Shown here piece by piece: positions 62,301 to 64,000 of a DNA stretch of 64,000 bases (the first letter of the stretch is position 1; every line of letters starts with the position of its first letter). The translations under genes were made by a program, and so were the position numbers. The DNA is taken from contig JAFKEE010000051.1 of NCBI GenBank assembly GCA_017307505.1, positions 36,325 to 100,324 of the forward strand. Direction: 5' to 3'. The notes beneath the pieces are model-generated. The model saw nothing but the letters and a program-made list of their open reading frames with translations. It was not told where the DNA came from and ran no database searches. The DNA is from Acidobacteriota bacterium (GTDB taxonomy: Bacteria > Acidobacteriota > Terriglobia > Bryobacterales > Bryobacteraceae).

Positions 62301-63153
62301 GCTCCTTTCCAGTCGCGGTTCGCAGCGTGGAGGGGACCACTCCCTGACGGTCGTGGTTCGTTGTGGCTCGTCCGATTGGACGGTTGGGGGGCTCCGTTCG
62401 CAACGAAGGTGGGTTTGTTCCCTCAAATTCCTCGGTGGGTTGCTGGGCGATGGGCTGGAGGGCGGGCGGTTTCATCTCAGATGGGTTTGTTCCCTCAAAA
62501 ATGATGTTGGGTTTGACGGGTGGGGGTTCGCTGGGGCCGGGTTGGGCGTGGATGGATCCGGGTTTGGGCAGCAGGGAGGCCGCGGTTTCGGGAGTTTCGA
62601 CGGGGCGGAGCGGAAGCTCCGCGCAGCAGGAATGCGGCACTGCATGGGCTGGGGTGTGCGGTTGTTCGGGCTCCGGTTGTAGGGACTGCGTAAGGTGGTC
62701 CATGCCGGCGGGCTGGGCGAGGATGGCCGCTTCGATCTTTCGCAGGCGCATCTGGATCCAACCGGCGTAGCGGTTCAAGGCCTGGATGTAGCCGTGCTGG
62801 CGGAGGACCCATTCGCGGGCGGCGTCTTCGTTGCCGCGGCCGTATTCGAGGCCGGCGTTGAAGAGGGCTCGTTCGCGGCTGTCGTGGAGCGCGAGATGGC
62901 CCTGCAGCATGTGCCATTCGAAGCTGAGGGCGCGCAGGGCCGGGTCGGCTAGGTGCTGGGTGCGGGCCTCGGCCAGGGCTCGGAAGTGGGCCTCGATGCG
63001 CGGCGGCATGCGATGGTCTTCGCTGTAGATCCCGGTGCGGCGCGCGTTGGCGGCGACCTTGGCTTTGCCTTGGGCCGTGCGTGGGCCAGTGGATTTCCGG
63101 GCGTTGGCGCGGTTGGCCGCGAGGCGGCGTTCGGAGATTTGGGACATCGGCAT
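59383..63153 (-). CDS. KSTGPRT-type protein of unknown function, 3' extent uncertain
   Basis: The frame is open for 1256 codons, but only the first 350 or so (to about 62080) look like protein. The N-terminus ANRANARKSTGPRTAQGKAK is a widespread motif of unassigned function. Helical sequence follows, then a Pro/Ser/Thr-rich part containing twice FEGTNP encoded by an 18-base direct repeat. From 62080 down, the frame is antisense to the M28 peptidase and the small secreted protein and has arginine/proline composition. It is probably not translated there, or a stop has been lost. A related protein is encoded just upstream. Confidence 0.45.
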   Translation of the reverse strand: MPMSQISERRLAANRANARKSTGPRTAQGKAKVAANARRTGIYSEDHRMPPRIEAHFRALAEARTQHLADPALRALSFEWHMLQGHLALHDSRERALFNAGLEYGRGNEDAAREWVLRQHGYIQALNRYAGWIQMRLRKIEAAILAQPAGMDHLTQSLQPEPEQPHTPAHAVPHSCCAELPLRPVETPETAASLLPKPGSIHAQPGPSEPPPVKPNIIFEGTNPSEMKPPALQPIAQQPTEEFEGTNPPSLRTEPPNRPIGRATTNHDRQGVVPSTLRTATGKERATAAGAPPSTPPVPSRPNKTSTAARRAATQSSGAQPQIQSIRHAAARACRRCPPPPVSGHTRGPTAPREPSRSLLCEQRRSPVELRRERLNRRRGLHDLLVRLFPVPLLNRLPDTRQRLHAVARIEARSVDLVLEPWPPRQTLRPRQLALDLKQDRVQRFGLGLRQRLEVDLRESIGARLELADRIVQRSEVQERHSGLRFRHDVRLARIGGELQRAVADQLVLLVRLGPHVVGELLHFARIARDDLREVVKTQRQHIGIRQAEHEAAAQLGRGEDVLEVRILELHHVIVGVVVGVVAAGAVAFSAEANVQAGDAKVVDEDRIVRAGAERADGQIAGRGVARHGALRLGAFQRRDLCFGIGDVARRLRGERLQRVRAAHMDEAARGAVGVHVDRRVLLEFVRVELGPFGRAEQGGLLAVPGAENDRALRLPTGLGQLGQGPGFFHDGNHAGEGIGGSEDPAIVVVAAEDPLVGPLGSGHAGDDVMGGGEVPVELQLEVDLGGSGADVVGEGQGPAPVRRCDGPAKGAQQRLGVAIRDGQDGNLRQRGGLLVRAALQVLGGAYAGRQRIAGVSGHVHDAAALGAVLGPETALWIDVAGVVAVVAGIRIDDASDGSVLGRDLRLDAAPGGAIAGQDDLAFHVDAHFRELVVVRGQAVVHIDEVTGDVAVDRVGMIRGQAAGRIGGALVAFDGRFTQLGGELLGGDHLQDARLGGREERIERLDLRVVAPALELGGDELGHLAAAGRADVVRLGGHALQPLLQVGAAQVGVELLFEIEFAACVLGLEACQWFLRRLRGDHECRHKKGQCSFHGGNGLDYRAFGTRVCGRGTGGRARVQRTRCGAPYFWRFTASLAVWCSPSRSRWISPLSSSPFRTRANFIMLSPAATSKVSLPSSTLPFSMGICWLASGPAVPVSLSPSCLRTRWAGRSWGEPPSSLTVRVPDQVPVASAASRMADAAIRAKARLRIRFMGAP
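59396..59773 (+). CDS. small secreted beta-barrel-like protein
   Basis: A 125-residue exported protein of unknown function. The signal (RILSLAFALIAASAILLA) is followed by ATGTWSGTLTVKDDGG, QDGDKLTGTAGPD and NGDELNGEIQRERDGE. These are the same strand style as the small protein at 18162-18515, suggesting a common fold. A GAGCTCCC-type stretch precedes the ATG. It lies 98 bases upstream of the M28 peptidase. Confidence 0.7.
   Translation: MKRILSLAFALIAASAILLAADATGTWSGTLTVKDDGGSPQERPAHLVLKQDGDKLTGTAGPDASQQMPIEKGKVEDGKLTFEVAAGESIMKFALVLNGDELNGEIQRERDGEHQTAKLAVKRQK
59872..62079 (+). CDS. M28-family zinc peptidase (glutamate carboxypeptidase II-like)
   Basis: A 735-residue exported metallopeptidase. 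After a signal (MKRALALLVSTLMVSAQ) it has a PA domain (around YDKLAEMGIDVKGKIVLARY). The di-zinc catalytic domain shows ILRGNHHDGWVFGASDP (His-Asp near 345-355), WDGEEPALLGSTEW (Glu-Glu near 391), YVNSDGTSRG (Asp near 420) and SYHSNYDTYDHV (His near 513). A C-terminal dimerisation domain follows, as in PSMA/GCPII. It probably hydrolyses peptides or amino acid conjugates outside the cell. A 3.8-kb open frame lies antisense to all of it. Confidence 0.93.
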   Translation: MKRALALLVSTLMVSAQSPEKPLAGFQPENARREFDLEKQFDAHLSRANLQQWLKRMSAKPHHVGSPGSREVAEFIAAQFKSWGYDTQIETFYPLFPTPKTRVLEMIAPEKFTAKLSEPPIEGDESTANTAGGLPTYHAYSIDGDVTGDLVYVNYGLPADYDKLAEMGIDVKGKIVLARYGASWRGIKPKVAAEHGAIGCIIYSDPRDDGYYAGDVYPKGGFRPKDSAQRGSVMDMPTYPGDPLSPGVGATKDLKRGPYKQAATLTKIPVLPISYGDAEPLLRALGGPVAPPDWRGALPFTYHIGPGATKVHLKLEFNWDLAPTHNVIARMAGAERPDEWILRGNHHDGWVFGASDPLTGMVTVMEEARALSELAKTGWKPKRTIIFCAWDGEEPALLGSTEWAEFHADELKKHAAVYVNSDGTSRGFVHVGGSHTLETLASQAARDITDPETKVSTLERAKAQRAVAGNPTPGDLPISALGSGSDYTVFVDHLGIASLNIGFGGEGNGAGSYHSNYDTYDHVVKFEDPDFQYIFASAQLGGRFVLRLANADVLPLRFDNFSKIVTRYAGEVKKLADDMRAETDKQNELIRNGSLKLTADPRKTYIVPEPKSAVPFLNFAPLDNAVSKLKTSTDAFTKVDLKALPEPKAKALDAILLQIERKLTRPEGLPRRPWFQHQIYAPGFYTGYGVKTLPGIREAIEERYWKEADEQIVKTSASIEAFAAELDRATALLTK
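62410..62499. repeat. 18-bp direct repeat inside the KSTGPRT-type gene
   Basis: TGGGTTTGTTCCCTCAAA occurs at 62410-62427 and again at 62482-62499, identical, 72 bases apart. The distance is 24 codons, so both encode FEGTNP in the minus-strand frame. It marks an internal duplication in the low-complexity part of the protein. Confidence 0.8.
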
Positions 63154-63188
63154 GGGTCTGATCCTTTCCTGCTTCAGGCTTCGGAGTC

Positions 63189-63248
63189 CTCTGGGACTGG
63201 GCCAGGGGGTTGGCCGCGAGCCCGTCGTTTCCGCTCTGGGACTGGGCC
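63189..63248. repeat. 15-bp direct repeat between the two KSTGPRT-region genes
   Basis: CTCTGGGACTGGGCC lies at 63189-63203 and 63234-63248 in the 102-base gap between the two co-oriented genes. The copies are 45 bases apart. Function is unknown; it may be a remnant of duplication. Confidence 0.75.
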
Positions 63249-63255
63249 GGAGGAC

Positions 63256-63747
63256 TCACTGCACCTGCTGAATGGGGCTGGTGCGTTGGACGAGGCGGAG
63301 TTCGGCGCAGAGCATGCGGTGGCGGCGCCAGTAGCGGTCTTCGAGCTTGAGGGCTTCGAGGAGGGATTTGCGTTGGAACGGGTCCATGGTGTGCCAGCCC
63401 TGCCAGTCGTGGACTCCGGAGCTGGCTTTGGGGACGAGTTGGGTGGTGTGGTCCCATTCGCGCTGGATCTGGAGGTTGAGGGCGTTGGTTTCGAAGGAGG
63501 CGTAGCGTTCGGCGCGCCAGATGCATTCGGCGATGCGGTCGGCGAGGATGTGCTGGTAGACGGTGGCGGGTTTGAATTGTTCGTGGACGGCAGCACGAAG
63601 TTTCCGGTAGATCTCCTTGCGTTCGCAGAAGGTGATGACGTCAGAGGCCTTGTGGCCGGTGAGGATGCCATCCTCTTCGACCCGGGCGTGACGGGTGAGC
63701 AGGTCTGTGTCCGGGAAGGCGCAATCGACTGGTTCGGTAGTGAGCAT
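63256..63747 (-). CDS. protein of unknown function, related to its downstream neighbour
   Basis: A 163-residue helical protein, not recognised. CERKEIYRKLRAAVHEQFKP and LADRIAECIWRAERYASFET resemble the central part of KSTGPRT-type proteins, which have conserved Trp-Arg helices and a C-terminal 'L-x-R-Y' helix. EALKLEDRYWRRHRMLCAEL corresponds to the latter. It lacks the N-terminal motif. The ATG at 63747 follows GAGGACATTT. It probably forms a two-gene unit with the next one. Confidence 0.6.
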   Translation of the reverse strand: MLTTEPVDCAFPDTDLLTRHARVEEDGILTGHKASDVITFCERKEIYRKLRAAVHEQFKPATVYQHILADRIAECIWRAERYASFETNALNLQIQREWDHTTQLVPKASSGVHDWQGWHTMDPFQRKSLLEALKLEDRYWRRHRMLCAELRLVQRTSPIQQVQ

Positions 63748-64000
63748 AGGAAATGTCCTCTGTAACCATTGTCCGGAGGCCTAACCAAAGGTTAAGGGTG
63801 TGAAAATCTGTAACTAATTGATTCCAGGCGGCGAGATTTTTTTTGAATTCGTGTGACCGTCTTGCAGAACTCAGCCTAAAATTGACTTGACTTTTAGTGG
63901 CGGATTATATGTGGCGGCCTTTCCTGGCCTGCAATTGAAGTTTTCCTTCAATCCGCCCCCATCCGAGCCCCCTTGGCGCCTTGCTGCCCGCGCTTACCGC
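63748..64000. other. AT-rich intergenic region at the right edge
   Basis: No gene is seen in the last 253 bases. The stretch from about 63790 to 63915 is clearly richer in A/T than the rest of the window. It contains a T tract (ATTTTTTTTG) and a candidate rightward promoter. On the minus strand it is the upstream region of the KSTGPRT-type pair. A gene may begin right of the window. Confidence 0.6.
63882..63910 (+). promoter_or_regulatory. candidate sigma-70 promoter pointing out of the window
   Basis: TTGACT (-35, 63882-63887), a 17-base spacer, and TTATAT (-10, 63905-63910). A second TTGACT overlaps the first by one base. No gene is seen downstream within the remaining 90 bases. Confidence 0.4.

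Noticed and set aside
62495..63526. 343-codon minus-strand ORF
   Set aside because: It is a Pro/Arg-rich shadow in another frame of the two KSTGPRT-region genes.

Overview
The window looks like chromosomal DNA from a high-GC member of the Acidobacteriota, most like the Bryobacterales/Solibacter lineage. This is inferred from the overall style: many secreted or lipoprotein hydrolases, YncE-type beta-propellers, a DUF1223 protein, TonB-like proteins with long proline- or glycine-rich linkers, and tandem small proteins of the KSTGPRT type. No rRNA, tRNA, CRISPR array, insertion sequence or phage module was recognised. Gene density is high and the content is mostly housekeeping plus extracytoplasmic functions.

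Layout. 0.1-3 kb: 3-methyladenine DNA glycosylase, then thpR-plsY-gpsA. 3-6 kb: an ECF sigma factor, its zinc-finger anti-sigma factor, a DUF3106 protein, a small membrane protein and an acyltransferase. 6-9.4 kb (minus): etfBA and acpP-fabF, the latter behind a well-formed promoter. 9.4-14.3 kb: esterase, membrane protein, S1/P1 nuclease, and a TonB-like protein with a threefold repeated cytoplasmic part. 14.4-21.2 kb (minus): DctA-type symporter, GH78-like rhamnosidase, small secreted protein, DUF971 protein and bifunctional (p)ppGpp synthetase/hydrolase. 21.2-29.3 kb (minus): one co-oriented block tgt-yajC-secD-secF-tonB-exbB-exbD-exbD-TPR lipoprotein. 29.4-32 kb: cysS and a trans-sulfuration PLP enzyme. 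32-42.9 kb: mostly secreted proteins (cyclophilin, beta-propellers, family-10-like hydrolase, DUF1223, phosphoesterase) and a YdeP-type molybdopterin oxidoreductase.

42.9-46.9 kb holds the most interesting part. A second, fused secDF (minus strand) is preceded on the same strand by a 137-codon ORF. That ORF has an N-terminal export/membrane segment and the sequence Arg-Ala-Pro-Pro four residues before its C-terminus. Between it and secDF is a leader of about 106 nt with three stem-loops. The last codons of the small ORF contain a 7-nt perfect complement of the secDF Shine-Dalgarno region. This is the arrangement of a force-sensing translation-arrest peptide controlling secDF (SecM/VemP/MifM logic, with the RAPP motif of ApdA/ApdP). 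The split, unregulated-looking secD/secF copy sits 15 kb away. A single-domain RNase III-like gene lies just upstream of the small ORF.

47-53.7 kb: SulP transporter plus beta carbonic anhydrase, a NarL-type two-component pair, a DegP-type protease, and an RRM RNA-binding protein followed by a tiny basic protein. 53.8-62.1 kb: orphan ThDP enzyme, aldo/keto reductase, amidase, ankyrin protein, small secreted protein and a large M28 peptidase. 62.1-63.7 kb (minus): two related proteins of unknown function, one whose reading frame stays open antisense through the whole M28 gene. The last 250 bases are AT-rich and non-coding, with a consensus-like promoter pointing out of the window.
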